A stretch of 21,238 nt of DNA from the NCBI GenBank assembly GCA_013044085.1, contig JABEVI010000148.1:1-21238 (forward strand), in the 5' to 3' direction. The notes beneath the pieces were generated by a model. That model was given only the letters and a program-made list of their open reading frames with translations, ran no database searches and was not told the DNA's origin. The translations under genes were made by a program, and so were the position numbers. This DNA is from Steroidobacteraceae bacterium (GTDB lineage: Bacteria > Pseudomonadota > Gammaproteobacteria > Steroidobacterales > Steroidobacteraceae). This document shows positions 1 to 7,350 of this stretch, one piece after another (positions within the stretch are counted from its first letter, which is position 1; every line of letters begins with the position of its first letter).

Positions 1-450
1 CCGTCGACACCGGCGCGTGACGCCTTGTTCAAGCAGCTCGCGACCGCCTCACGGTCGACCGAGTCGGCGGCGACGGTCTACCTGACGATCGGCCGTTCGC
101 TCGCGGTCGGCAAGGCGATGGGCTACGGACTGAACCTGCAAGAAGCTGAAAAGCGGGTGGCAAAGAACGCGCCGGCGGCGCCACCGCTGGCTCTCGAACA
201 GAGTCTGAAGGCGCCGCTCGTACGCTATCTAGCCTACGGCTACCGCGGCTTGAGCGACGCCGACCTTCGCAACATTCTCGCCTTCCTGCAGTCCCCGTCG
301 GGACAAACCTACGTGAAGGCGTCGATCGCGTCCTTGGCGGCGGGATTTCGCTCCATGAGCCTGCGCTGCGGGGAGCGGATCGGCGAGAGCTGGCGGGAAA
401 TTGCCCAGAACGAGTCGCTCGGCGATGGGGCCCCGAAGCCGGCGCACTGA
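1..450 (+). CDS. C-terminal part of a DUF2059-like hypothetical protein (partial)
   Basis: The reading frame is open from the first base, so the N-terminus lies outside the window; 149 residues remain. The visible part is helical. Its central segment (GLSDADLRNILAFLQSPSGQ, about residues 84-103 of the fragment) resembles the helix-rich core of DUF2059-type proteins, where a 'LSDxEL..ll.FyeSp.GQ' segment is typical. Such proteins are often exported, but no signal peptide can be judged here. It ends at TGA and is followed 25 bp later by the convergent alpha/beta hydrolase gene. I cannot assign a function, and the family link rests on this one short motif. Confidence 0.7.
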   Translation, partial: PSTPARDALFKQLATASRSTESAATVYLTIGRSLAVGKAMGYGLNLQEAEKRVAKNAPAAPPLALEQSLKAPLVRYLAYGYRGLSDADLRNILAFLQSPSGQTYVKASIASLAAGFRSMSLRCGERIGESWREIAQNESLGDGAPKPAH

Positions 451-475
451 GCCGGCCTCGACCACCCCTTAGCGC

Positions 476-985
476 TCAGCCCAAGGCCTCGAGAAACGCG
501 CGCAGTAGCGTGCAAATCTCGACGATCCGGTCCCGCAGGCGGTGATCGGAGTCGAGCACATGCAATGTCGCGAACCTTTCGCCCGCCCAGCGAATGCTGT
601 TCGCGACCGGCACCACGTCGTCGCGCCAGCCATGCACGATCGTGGCCGGACAGCCCGGTTCCCGGGGCGTATGCGCTTCGAATCCCGGCATGTAGAAAGC
701 CGGCGCGAGCAGGAACAATCCGCGCGCTCCGAGAGTGCGCGCCGCCGCCGCCGACACGTGCCCGCCGAGACTCGATCCGACGAGCACCAGCGGGCCGAGG
801 CTCTTCCTGCCTTCCTCGACCAAGCGCTCGACCCGCAGCCGAGGATCGTCCATGCCCCGATAGTCGACCGACACGGCCGCGTAGCCCGCCTCGCGCACGA
901 CAGCCGCCATCGCCGTGATCTTGTCACCCGCGGGACCGCTTTCCTTGCCGTGCGAAAACACCACCGTCTCGAACTGCCTCGCCAT
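476..985 (-). CDS. Small alpha/beta-fold hydrolase (YqiA/dienelactone-hydrolase-like esterase)
   Basis: The protein is 169 aa, short for the fold, without a lid domain or signal peptide, so it is probably cytoplasmic. An HG oxyanion-type segment (FSHGKESGP, residues 10-18) opens the core. The nucleophile elbow is G-S-S-L-G with Ser72. The acid is probably Asp122 in HGWRDDVVP and the base His148 in DSDHRL, giving a complete Ser-Asp-His triad. A strong Shine-Dalgarno (GGGAGG, 995-1000) nine bases before the ATG fixes the start. Family members cleave esters or thioesters; the substrate cannot be read from the sequence. The gene is divergent from the patatin gene and convergent with the fragment at 1-450. 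Confidence 0.88.
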   Translation of the reverse strand: MARQFETVVFSHGKESGPAGDKITAMAAVVREAGYAAVSVDYRGMDDPRLRVERLVEEGRKSLGPLVLVGSSLGGHVSAAAARTLGARGLFLLAPAFYMPGFEAHTPREPGCPATIVHGWRDDVVPVANSIRWAGERFATLHVLDSDHRLRDRIVEICTLLRAFLEALG

Positions 986-994
986 CGACGAATT

Positions 995-1000
995 CCTCCC
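995..1000 (-). promoter_or_regulatory. Shine-Dalgarno of the alpha/beta hydrolase
   Basis: On the minus strand this reads GGGAGG, nine bases before the ATG at 985. It is one of the clearest ribosome sites in the window and rules out longer in-frame starts. Confidence 0.75.
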
Positions 1001-1085
1001 GGGTCGATGGGCACCGGATGGTGCGCGCGTTCACATATCCCGTCAATAAAGCCGGCGCCTGCGTTAAAGGACACGGCATACCCGG

Positions 1086-1110
1086 CCGCTGTATCGAACA
1101 GCGGTCTTTT
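1086..1110 (+). terminator. Hairpin plus T-rich tract in the leader of the patatin gene
   Basis: CCGCTGT (1086-1092) and ACAGCGG (1098-1104) form a perfect 7-bp stem with a 5-nt loop, followed at once by TCTTTT. It has the form of a small intrinsic terminator reading on the plus strand, yet it lies only 22 bp upstream of the patatin start with no plus-strand gene before it. It could end a short upstream transcript, attenuate the patatin mRNA, or simply be an operator dyad. Confidence 0.4.
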
Positions 1111-1132
1111 ATACCGAACACACGGAACGACC

Positions 1133-3004
1133 ATGGCCTTGGAAGACGAACAAGCGCTGGTGGAGGCTGAAACGGGCGGCGCCGCCGAAAGGCTGCGCAG
1201 CTGCAAGGCGCTCGATGGCGTCGAGGAGGCGGCTCTGCGCGGTCTGGCCGCCGGCGCGGTGCACTTCTCTTTGCCGGCCGGAGCGACGCTGTTCGAGGAC
1301 GGCAGCGCCTCCGACGGCGTCTTCCTGCTCGTCAATGGCCGCCTTGGCTTGCACCCGGACGGCGAACACGGCCAGCGCATCGAAATCGGACCGGGAGAAA
1401 TCGTCGGCGAACTCGGCTGGCTCCTCGGCGAACCACACGGCGCACGCGTCGTGGCCGTGCGCGACAGTGAACTGCTGAAGTTCGAGCGCTTCGCGCTCGA
1501 CCGCACGGCCGAAGGCTCGCCGCGTTTCGCGCTCGCCATCGCACGCCTGTGCGCCCGGCGGCTCGCCCGCATGGGACGGCGTTCGACGCCGCCGCACCGT
1601 GCCCGCGCCTTCGTGATCCTGCCGAACGGTCCGGACGCCGGGGCCGCGGAGTTCGCGACGCGCCTGGTCACGGAACTCTCGGCACTGGGCCGTGCTGAAA
1701 TGCTCTGGGATGTGCGCGCAAGCTCGCACACCAGCGACTGGTTCAATCGCGTCGAGGAAGCCAACGACTATGTCGTCTATCTGGCCGATACCGACGCATC
1801 GGCGTGGACCCGGCAATGCGGCCGCCAGGCCGACGTGGTGCTGCTCACCGCCGACGCCCGCGGCACACCGCGCCCATGGTCGCCGGCACCGCTCGCGGTG
1901 GCCGCGGCGGCGCACGCGCCCTGCGAACTGGTGCTCCTGCACGGCGGCTCCTTCGCGCCGGGACGGGCGCGCGACTGGCTCGCCTGCGCGAACGTCGAGC
2001 GCCATCACCATGTCGTCGACGACCAGGATGTCGCCCGTGTCGCGCGTCTGCTCACACGCCGCGGCGTCGGTCTCGTGCTCTCTGGTGGCGGCGCCCGCGG
2101 CTTCGCGCATCTCGGCGCCATCCGCGCGCTGCGCGAGGCACGCGTGCCCATCGACCACGTAGGCGGTGCCAGCATCGGCTCGATCATCGCCGCCGGAGTG
2201 GCGATGGGCTGGAGCGACGAGGACATGCGCGTCCGGTACCACCGCTGCTTCGTGCGCACCAACCCGGTGAACGACTACACCTTCCCCTATCTGGCCCTGA
2301 CCCGCGGCCAAAAGGTGTCGCGACTGCTGCGCGGCGAATTCGGCGACACGCTCATCGAGGATCTGCGCGTGCCGTTCTTCTGTGCGAGTTCGAACCTCGC
2401 AACCGGCCGCACCGCCAACCATGCCAGCGGCCTGCTGTGGCGGGCGCTGCGGGCCTCGGTCGCGATTCCGGGCGTGATGCCGCCGGTGTTCGGCGAAAAC
2501 GAAATCCTGGTCGACGGCGCGGCGATCAACAATCTACCGATCGACCTGATGCACCAGCGCACGCCCGGCTTCATCATCGCGAGCGACGCGGGTTTGGACC
2601 ACTCGCTGCTGAGCCGCGCCGAGGCCGGCGCCGCGGCGCCCGCGGCGGCGCACGGGCAGCGCAAGCCCCGTCAGCGCCGATCCCTCAACATCTTCCAGGT
2701 GCTGATGCGCGCCGGCATGGTGGGCGGGGACTCGGGCGCCGCCGCGCAACGCGCCCTGGCGGACGTGATTCTGCGGCCGGCGATCGACGACGTCGATCTT
2801 CTGAACTGGCGGGCATTCGACCGTGTGATCGAGGCGGGATATCAGAAAACCCGCCTCGCCATCGCGTCGCTGCCGCTTCTGCCGCGGCTCGCGCCGCCGG
2901 CCGGCGCCCGCGCCGGCCACGCCGACTCCCTGAGCGAGGAAATCGAACGGCGCCTGCGTGCCCGCCGTGGCGCGGTCAACACCGTCGAACCGATGCGCTC
3001 CTAG
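1133..3004 (+). CDS. Cyclic-nucleotide-binding domain / patatin-like phospholipase (NTE/RssA-type)
   Basis: The product is 623 aa. Residues about 20-140 form a cNMP-binding beta-barrel (hydrophobic strands with FLLVNGRLGL and GEIVGELGWLLGE). A linker domain of about 160 residues follows, of the kind seen between these domains in neuropathy-target-esterase-like bacterial proteins. The patatin core then carries the oxyanion loop GGGARG (318-323), the nucleophile in G-A-S-I-G (Ser347) and the catalytic Asp461 in DGAAINN. All dyad elements are intact, so it should be an active lysophospholipase or phospholipase, possibly gated by a nucleotide or membrane contact. The start is the ATG at 1133 with a weak GGAA site. 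The frame stays open upstream to 542, but that part runs antisense to the hydrolase and is not protein-like. The stop overlaps the sheath-gene stop. Confidence 0.93.
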   Translation: MALEDEQALVEAETGGAAERLRSCKALDGVEEAALRGLAAGAVHFSLPAGATLFEDGSASDGVFLLVNGRLGLHPDGEHGQRIEIGPGEIVGELGWLLGEPHGARVVAVRDSELLKFERFALDRTAEGSPRFALAIARLCARRLARMGRRSTPPHRARAFVILPNGPDAGAAEFATRLVTELSALGRAEMLWDVRASSHTSDWFNRVEEANDYVVYLADTDASAWTRQCGRQADVVLLTADARGTPRPWSPAPLAVAAAAHAPCELVLLHGGSFAPGRARDWLACANVERHHHVVDDQDVARVARLLTRRGVGLVLSGGGARGFAHLGAIRALREARVPIDHVGGASIGSIIAAGVAMGWSDEDMRVRYHRCFVRTNPVNDYTFPYLALTRGQKVSRLLRGEFGDTLIEDLRVPFFCASSNLATGRTANHASGLLWRALRASVAIPGVMPPVFGENEILVDGAAINNLPIDLMHQRTPGFIIASDAGLDHSLLSRAEAGAAAPAAAHGQRKPRQRRSLNIFQVLMRAGMVGGDSGAAAQRALADVILRPAIDDVDLLNWRAFDRVIEAGYQKTRLAIASLPLLPRLAPPAGARAGHADSLSEEIERRLRARRGAVNTVEPMRS

Positions 3005-4635
3005 GCCTCGAGGCGGCTCGCCAGCCGCTCGGCCCACTCGATCTGCTCGGGACTGAAACGCAGATCGTGCAGACGGTTCAGCGTGACGGCCCGCGCCGCG
3101 CTGCCCCCGGGACCATGGTGGATTCGATACGAGTGAAATTCCCCGGGACGCGAGGCCGCAAATCCCATCAACAGGTTCAAACCCTGATCCGCATCCGTCG
3201 CCTGGGCGTTCACTCGTCGATCGCAGATGACGAAGAACGCGTCCTCGAGGCTGCGTCCGGCGAATGCGCCGCCGCGGTGCAGATCCGAGAGGAATTCGCG
3301 CACTTGCTCCTCGACGGCCCGCAGCACGTGCGGCTCAGGAGCGAGTTCGGCGCTCCAGCGCGTACCGTGCACGACGCAATTGACGATGTACTGGGCGGCA
3401 CGTCGTGGCGCGAGGTAGAGGAAGTCGGCGGCGCTACCGGCCGCGAGCGTACGCGCCCGCAACGGCCGTCGCGTGGCCGAACGCACCGACTGCAGGACAT
3501 TCACGCCGAAGCCCCAGAGTTTCGCGCGTTGCGCCTCGGTGATCTGGCAGACGGCTTTGTATCCGGGTCTCAACACCGGATCCGGCGCATCGGCACGCTC
3601 TTCCCAGACCTGCAGCTGCGCATCCCGACGGGCGAGCAAACCGGCGACCGCGCCGCCGGAGGCGAAGGTGTCGAATCGACCGCGCAATTTGTCGTAGGCG
3701 AGGATGCGCGGGAAATACATCAGCGCATCCTCGCTCGTGAAGCCCCAATCCTGCAGTGCGCGCAGCGCGTCGTCCGCCGTATGCCATGCGCTCGGCGGAT
3801 CGACGATGAGCAGTGCGCGGCGCTCGTGACAAAAACGCGCCGCGACCACCAGCGCCGAGACCCCCAGATCGCGGTCACGCGCGATCGGCGGCAGATACAG
3901 GAAATCGAAGTGCAACGCGGCATCCAGCGCGTGCAAGCCGGTGCGCTCGACCGCGCTACCGATCAAATCGTAATCGCTCAGGGGCGCGCCGTCATCACCG
4001 TCGGCATTCGAACCGATCCAGCCGGTCGCCAGACCGCTCGCCGCGTCGACGGTGCGGTGCGGGCGCACCGGCGGCGCCGGGGCGATCGAACGGATCAGTT
4101 CGGAACGTGCCAATACATGAGCGAGATGGCGCGAATCGCCCGGCCGGACCGACACCCCGGCAAAGATTTCCTGATCCTCGACGTGCGCCGAGCCCTGCGC
4201 GCGGACCCTCTGCACCGTCAGGTTGAAGCTCGCGACCTCGTCGGCGCACACCTGGTCGTAATCGACGCAGGCACGCAGGAACTCACGGGTTCCGGGCCGT
4301 GCCGCGTGCAGCACCAGCGCATCGCCGTCGCCCGCCGGCAGCGTCAACGTCGCCGGACGCGCGCCGTTCGCGACGCGCACCACGTAGGCCTCCCGGCCGC
4401 CGTTGTCGAAGAACTGTTCGAGCGCGTAGCCGAGCGGACTCGGCTGCCAAAGGCCGCCGAACTCAGCCTGGAATTCAGTGAAACTCGTCAGGGCAACCGC
4501 CCGGTTCACGGGCCCGCGCAGCGTGCGCCCGACGAACGCGGCCCGCCCGGTCGGCAGCCGCCGCATCGACGCCTGCCGATGCCACCGCTCGTCGATCTGC
4601 GGAACCGTTTCACTCGGCATCGGCAATCGCATCAT
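3001..4635 (-). CDS. Contractile tail sheath family protein (orphan)
   Basis: The 544-aa protein shows the hallmarks of tail-sheath proteins of phages, pyocins and extracellular injection systems. The N-terminal domain (about 20-100) has the 'GFVG...RGPVN' and 'FFDNGGREAYVVRV' pattern. A middle segment (SGGAVAGLLARRDAQLQVWE) matches the 'PSGHVAGiyArtD..rGVWk' region. The C-terminal domain (about 400-520) has 'RRAAQYI..CVVHGTRW', 'EDAFFVICDRRVN' and a final strand 'PGEFHSYRIHH', which in true sheaths takes part in inter-subunit sheet exchange. Sheath protomers polymerise round an inner tube and contract. No tube, baseplate, spike, terminator or AAA ATPase gene is visible within 13 kb upstream in the direction of transcription or 3 kb downstream. 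The gene follows the rhomboid gene by 27 bp. The start is one of two tandem ATGs (4635 or 4632). Confidence 0.85.
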   Translation of the reverse strand: MMRLPMPSETVPQIDERWHRQASMRRLPTGRAAFVGRTLRGPVNRAVALTSFTEFQAEFGGLWQPSPLGYALEQFFDNGGREAYVVRVANGARPATLTLPAGDGDALVLHAARPGTREFLRACVDYDQVCADEVASFNLTVQRVRAQGSAHVEDQEIFAGVSVRPGDSRHLAHVLARSELIRSIAPAPPVRPHRTVDAASGLATGWIGSNADGDDGAPLSDYDLIGSAVERTGLHALDAALHFDFLYLPPIARDRDLGVSALVVAARFCHERRALLIVDPPSAWHTADDALRALQDWGFTSEDALMYFPRILAYDKLRGRFDTFASGGAVAGLLARRDAQLQVWEERADAPDPVLRPGYKAVCQITEAQRAKLWGFGVNVLQSVRSATRRPLRARTLAAGSAADFLYLAPRRAAQYIVNCVVHGTRWSAELAPEPHVLRAVEEQVREFLSDLHRGGAFAGRSLEDAFFVICDRRVNAQATDADQGLNLLMGFAASRPGEFHSYRIHHGPGGSAARAVTLNRLHDLRFSPEQIEWAERLASRLEA

Positions 4636-4636
4636 C

Positions 4637-4656
4637 CCCCGCGTGCGCCCGCGGGG
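4637..4656 (-). promoter_or_regulatory. Hairpin overlapping the sheath-gene ribosome site
   Basis: CCCCGCG and CGCGGGG form a perfect, all-GC 7-bp stem with a 6-nt loop in the 27-bp gap between the rhomboid stop and the sheath start. In the mRNA the 3' arm plus the next G is the only purine-rich tract before the ATG, so folding would hide the ribosome site. There is no T-run after it, so it is not an intrinsic terminator. Confidence 0.5.
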
Positions 4657-4662
4657 ACTCTA

Positions 4663-5343
4663 TCACACCTGGACCGGGCGTCCATCGCGGCGCCTGAAGG
4701 TCGGCGCGAGCGCGATGCCGGCGATGAAGCCGCCGATGTGCGCCAGAAAGGCGACTCCGCCACCATGGTCCGTGAAGTGGCTGACGAGTTGGACGATGAA
4801 CCAGACCAGCAACAACAACATCGCCGGCAAATTCACCGTCGTGAAGAAGAACGGCAGCACGACGAGCGTCAGGATCCGCGCGCGGGGAAACGTCAAGAAA
4901 TAGGCGCCGAGCACGCCCGAGATCGCACCGCTCGCACCGATGATCGGATACGCCGAGTGCGGAGTCGCCAGTGCCGGCGTCAGGAAGGCGGCCACTCCGC
5001 AGATCAGATAGAAGACCAGGAAGCGCGCCGGCCCCATGTAATCCTCGACACCGTGACCGAAGATCCACAGGAACAGCATGTTGCCGAGCAGGTGCATCCA
5101 GCTCGCATGCAGGAACAGGGAGGTGAAAATCGGCGCGTAACGCGGCACCCAGAGCAGATCCGGCGGCAGGCGCGCGTTGCCCATCACGACCGCCGGGATC
5201 GCGCCGAGCGCATCGATCGCGCGGCCGGCCATGAGCTCGCTGAGCGAGGATTGCCAGAGAAAGACCGCGCAGCACAGCGCGATCAGCCCGATCGTCACCA
5301 CCGGCCGGGACGCCGAGCGACTGTCGTCCTTTAGCGGGATCAT
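4663..5343 (-). CDS. Rhomboid family intramembrane serine protease
   Basis: This 226-aa membrane protein has six likely transmembrane segments. It carries the rhomboid signatures H-x4-H-x3-N (His79, His84, Asn88, the GlpG-type oxyanion site), GASGAISG with catalytic Ser138, and the AHIGG helix with catalytic His202. All active residues are present, so it should cut transmembrane substrates within the bilayer. The ATG at 5343 overlaps the stop of the small gene before it (ATGA), which implies translational coupling; longer starts would run through that gene. It belongs to a run of minus-strand genes including the degenerate M1 protein and the tail sheath. The substrate is unknown. The small size and short N-terminus fit the simple six-helix bacterial class. 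Confidence 0.93.
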   Translation of the reverse strand: MIPLKDDSRSASRPVVTIGLIALCCAVFLWQSSLSELMAGRAIDALGAIPAVVMGNARLPPDLLWVPRYAPIFTSLFLHASWMHLLGNMLFLWIFGHGVEDYMGPARFLVFYLICGVAAFLTPALATPHSAYPIIGASGAISGVLGAYFLTFPRARILTLVVLPFFFTTVNLPAMLLLLVWFIVQLVSHFTDHGGGVAFLAHIGGFIAGIALAPTFRRRDGRPVQV

Positions 5344-5477
5344 CCGGGTTTCCGGCCAACGGCCGGCGTCTGCGCCCGCTCCTCCCGTCGTCGTTGTTGC
5401 TCGAATCGCGCCTGATCGGCCTCGGCGCTCTTGCGCGCGATCTCCTCGAGCATGATTCTCATCCATTCGCTGATCAC
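5340..5477 (-). CDS. 45-aa charged helical protein, translationally coupled on both sides
   Basis: A GTG start at 5477 overlaps the TGA of the upstream M1-like gene (GTGA). The TGA stop at 5342-5340 overlaps the rhomboid ATG (ATGA). The product begins (M)ISEWMRIMLEEIARKSAE and continues as an amphipathic, Glu/Arg/Gln-rich helix ending in a basic tail. The N-terminal ~12 residues are hydrophobic on one face and could sit on a membrane or bind a partner. The pair of 4-bp overlaps is strong evidence that this short frame is translated. I recognise no family. It may be an accessory of the rhomboid or M1-like protein, but that is only inferred from position. Confidence 0.7.
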   Translation of the reverse strand: MISEWMRIMLEEIARKSAEADQARFEQQRRREERAQTPAVGRKPG

Positions 5478-7330
5478 TTCGAGCCACCCCCGACACGCGG
5501 ATTGACGATTTCATCGATGAGCGCCGCGGCAAGTGGATCATAGCCGGGGCGGGCCAGCGAATAAACGTGCCGCGCAAGCCGCGCATCCCGCTTGGACCTC
5601 ATCAGCGCGGCGTACACAGGCGCGATCAGATCGATCCGGCCGGTCGAGCGCAGATAGGCCTGCACCGCCTCGACACCGGGTCGGTAATCGTTGTCGATCG
5701 CGAGCCGCAGCCACAGACTCTCGCGCATCGCATCGCCCGAGCGCATGGGCGAATAGGCCGCATCGAGTGCGGCGAGCGGTGCGGCACCGAGCCGTGGCGG
5801 CAGCTCGCGTAGAAAGTAGATCCAATCCTCGGCAGCCCAGTGCCCGGCGTGGATGCCGGCGGCGCTCGTTCGACCGGCGAGCCAATCCTTGCGAGCGGCG
5901 TCGATGGCACGCAAAGCCGTCGCGTCGGGCAGGACCGCCTGCTGCGGCAGACCCGGATCCTGAATCCATGCGGCCAGATCGCTCGCGCGGATCGCGCCCG
6001 GAGCATGCGCGAGCAGATGCCGCGTGAGAAAGTCCTCGAACTGCGCGCTGCGCACCCGATGGTTGGAAAATCGCGCGTAATACTTCTTGATGAAAGCATC
6101 GAAGTCCTTGCGCCCGAAACTCGCCGCCAGAAAGTCAAGGAACAGCCGACCCTTGTCATAGCCGAGGCTGGCGCCGGCAAGCCCATGGCTGCCCAGGGCC
6201 TCGCGCAGGCTGAGCAGATCGAGTGTGTCGAGAACCGCGGCACTGCGCGCTCCGTATTGCGCCTCGGCGATGCGACTCTGAAGGTAGGCGGCAAACGCCT
6301 GGCCGATCCAGCGATCGGAACGGCGGGCCGGCATGAGCAAGTCCTCGGCATCGGCAAAAGGCAGTCGCGCCGCCAGCGGCACGAGGCGCCGTTGCACTCC
6401 GAAGAGCGTCGGCGACAGCAAACTCAGGCGCGGCGCGCACACGAAAGCGAAGGGGAAATCGGCCGGCATCATGACGTAGTCGCGCCGCGGCGCCGCGCTG
6501 CGCCCGACCAGTCCGTCGCCGGCGGCCTGGACGGCGACGGCGGCGCGCAGGTCCCGCGCCGGGCCGCGGGCGCTCCATCCGGCGGCATACACGCCCGCCG
6601 TGGAACCGATCGCGGCGAATTTCAGGTCGCCGACGACCAGATCGAGCCGGGACGGGAGGATCGGCCGGGTGATCACCAGCCAGTGGTCGGCGGCGCGCTT
6701 GGCTGTCGGCAGCGCCACGCTCTTGACACCGAGATCGCGTGCCCCGCTCAGCAGCGCCACCATGTGCGCCGGCGTATGCACATGCACGCGCAGCGTGATC
6801 GGCGCGCGCGGCGTGTCTTGCAACGGAATCCAGCCGCGCACGCCACGCGATCCGGACAGTGCGTAGAAGATCCGCGGGCCGCGGCCGCCCGAACGCGCCG
6901 TCGTCCAGTGCACGCCCGCGGCGCGCCGCGCGGTTGCGTACTCGATGCGGATCGACAGTGTCGAGACGTGCGATGGCGGCAGGTCGATGACCAGGGCGGA
7001 ACCGTTCACCGGGTCGGCCAACCGCAGATGAAACGGCCGGCTGACCCAGAAAGGCGCGAGCTTCTCGGTGGCGCCGAGCACGTGGCGCGTCAGCTGCGCG
7101 ACTGCGCTGATGTTCAGATCCCGCGTATCGAGAACCAGGTGAGTGGCCTGCGGATCCAGGCGGTGCACGCTCAGGATCGCCACGCCACGCAGCTGTCGCC
7201 AGGTGAAATCGGCGGTGAGGCTCAGATCGACATGGGTGACGCGAAACGCATCGAGATTCGCATAAGAATGCGGCCCGCGCGGAGCCGCGAGCGCGACCTG
7301 CGCGGCCGCGAGCAGCGCGGCGAGCAGCAA
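5474..7330 (-). CDS. Secreted M1-family (LTA4H-like) aminopeptidase homologue lacking the catalytic motifs
   Basis: The 618-aa protein starts with a short hydrophobic signal-like segment (residues 1-16, cut perhaps after ALA). The fold matches leukotriene-A4-hydrolase-type M1 peptidases: 'GWIPLQDTP' (about 167-175, the family PCQDTPS region), 'GYDKGRLFLDFL' (the family PYEKG segment with its conserved Tyr), and a full helical C-terminal domain from 'AEDWIYFLRELP' to 'YDPLAAALIDEIV'. However, the zinc site is gone. Where HExxH is expected the sequence reads VPLAARL (317-323); the second zinc Glu (NEG...YLE) is replaced in GQAFAAYLQ (343-351); the GGMEN exopeptidase motif is PADFPF. There is no HE dipeptide in the whole protein. 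It is therefore probably a pseudoenzyme with a binding or scaffold role. The TTG at 7330 is the only standard start in the open frame after the preceding stop, 20 bp from the transpeptidase gene. Confidence 0.85.
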   Translation of the reverse strand: MLLAALLAAAQVALAAPRGPHSYANLDAFRVTHVDLSLTADFTWRQLRGVAILSVHRLDPQATHLVLDTRDLNISAVAQLTRHVLGATEKLAPFWVSRPFHLRLADPVNGSALVIDLPPSHVSTLSIRIEYATARRAAGVHWTTARSGGRGPRIFYALSGSRGVRGWIPLQDTPRAPITLRVHVHTPAHMVALLSGARDLGVKSVALPTAKRAADHWLVITRPILPSRLDLVVGDLKFAAIGSTAGVYAAGWSARGPARDLRAAVAVQAAGDGLVGRSAAPRRDYVMMPADFPFAFVCAPRLSLLSPTLFGVQRRLVPLAARLPFADAEDLLMPARRSDRWIGQAFAAYLQSRIAEAQYGARSAAVLDTLDLLSLREALGSHGLAGASLGYDKGRLFLDFLAASFGRKDFDAFIKKYYARFSNHRVRSAQFEDFLTRHLLAHAPGAIRASDLAAWIQDPGLPQQAVLPDATALRAIDAARKDWLAGRTSAAGIHAGHWAAEDWIYFLRELPPRLGAAPLAALDAAYSPMRSGDAMRESLWLRLAIDNDYRPGVEAVQAYLRSTGRIDLIAPVYAALMRSKRDARLARHVYSLARPGYDPLAAALIDEIVNPRVGGGSK

Positions 7331-7350
7331 GGCGCTCGCCGTGCTTGTGC

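Noticed and set aside
469..2422. Long minus-strand frames antisense to the hydrolase/patatin region
   Set aside because: They overlap clearly coding frames and read as Arg/Ala-rich shadow sequence.
3001..4635. Part of a prophage or type VI secretion locus
   Set aside because: No tube, baseplate, spike, ATPase, integrase or lysis gene lies nearby, and base composition does not change by eye.
1804..5334. A 1176-codon open frame on the plus strand
   Set aside because: It runs in the patatin gene's other frame and then antisense to the sheath and rhomboid genes, is Arg/His/Gln-rich low-complexity, and matches no fold. It is a product of the high GC content.
5474..7330. Active leukotriene A4 hydrolase or aminopeptidase
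   Set aside because: The fold matches but HExxH, the distal Glu and GGMEN are missing, so an enzymatic name would mislead.
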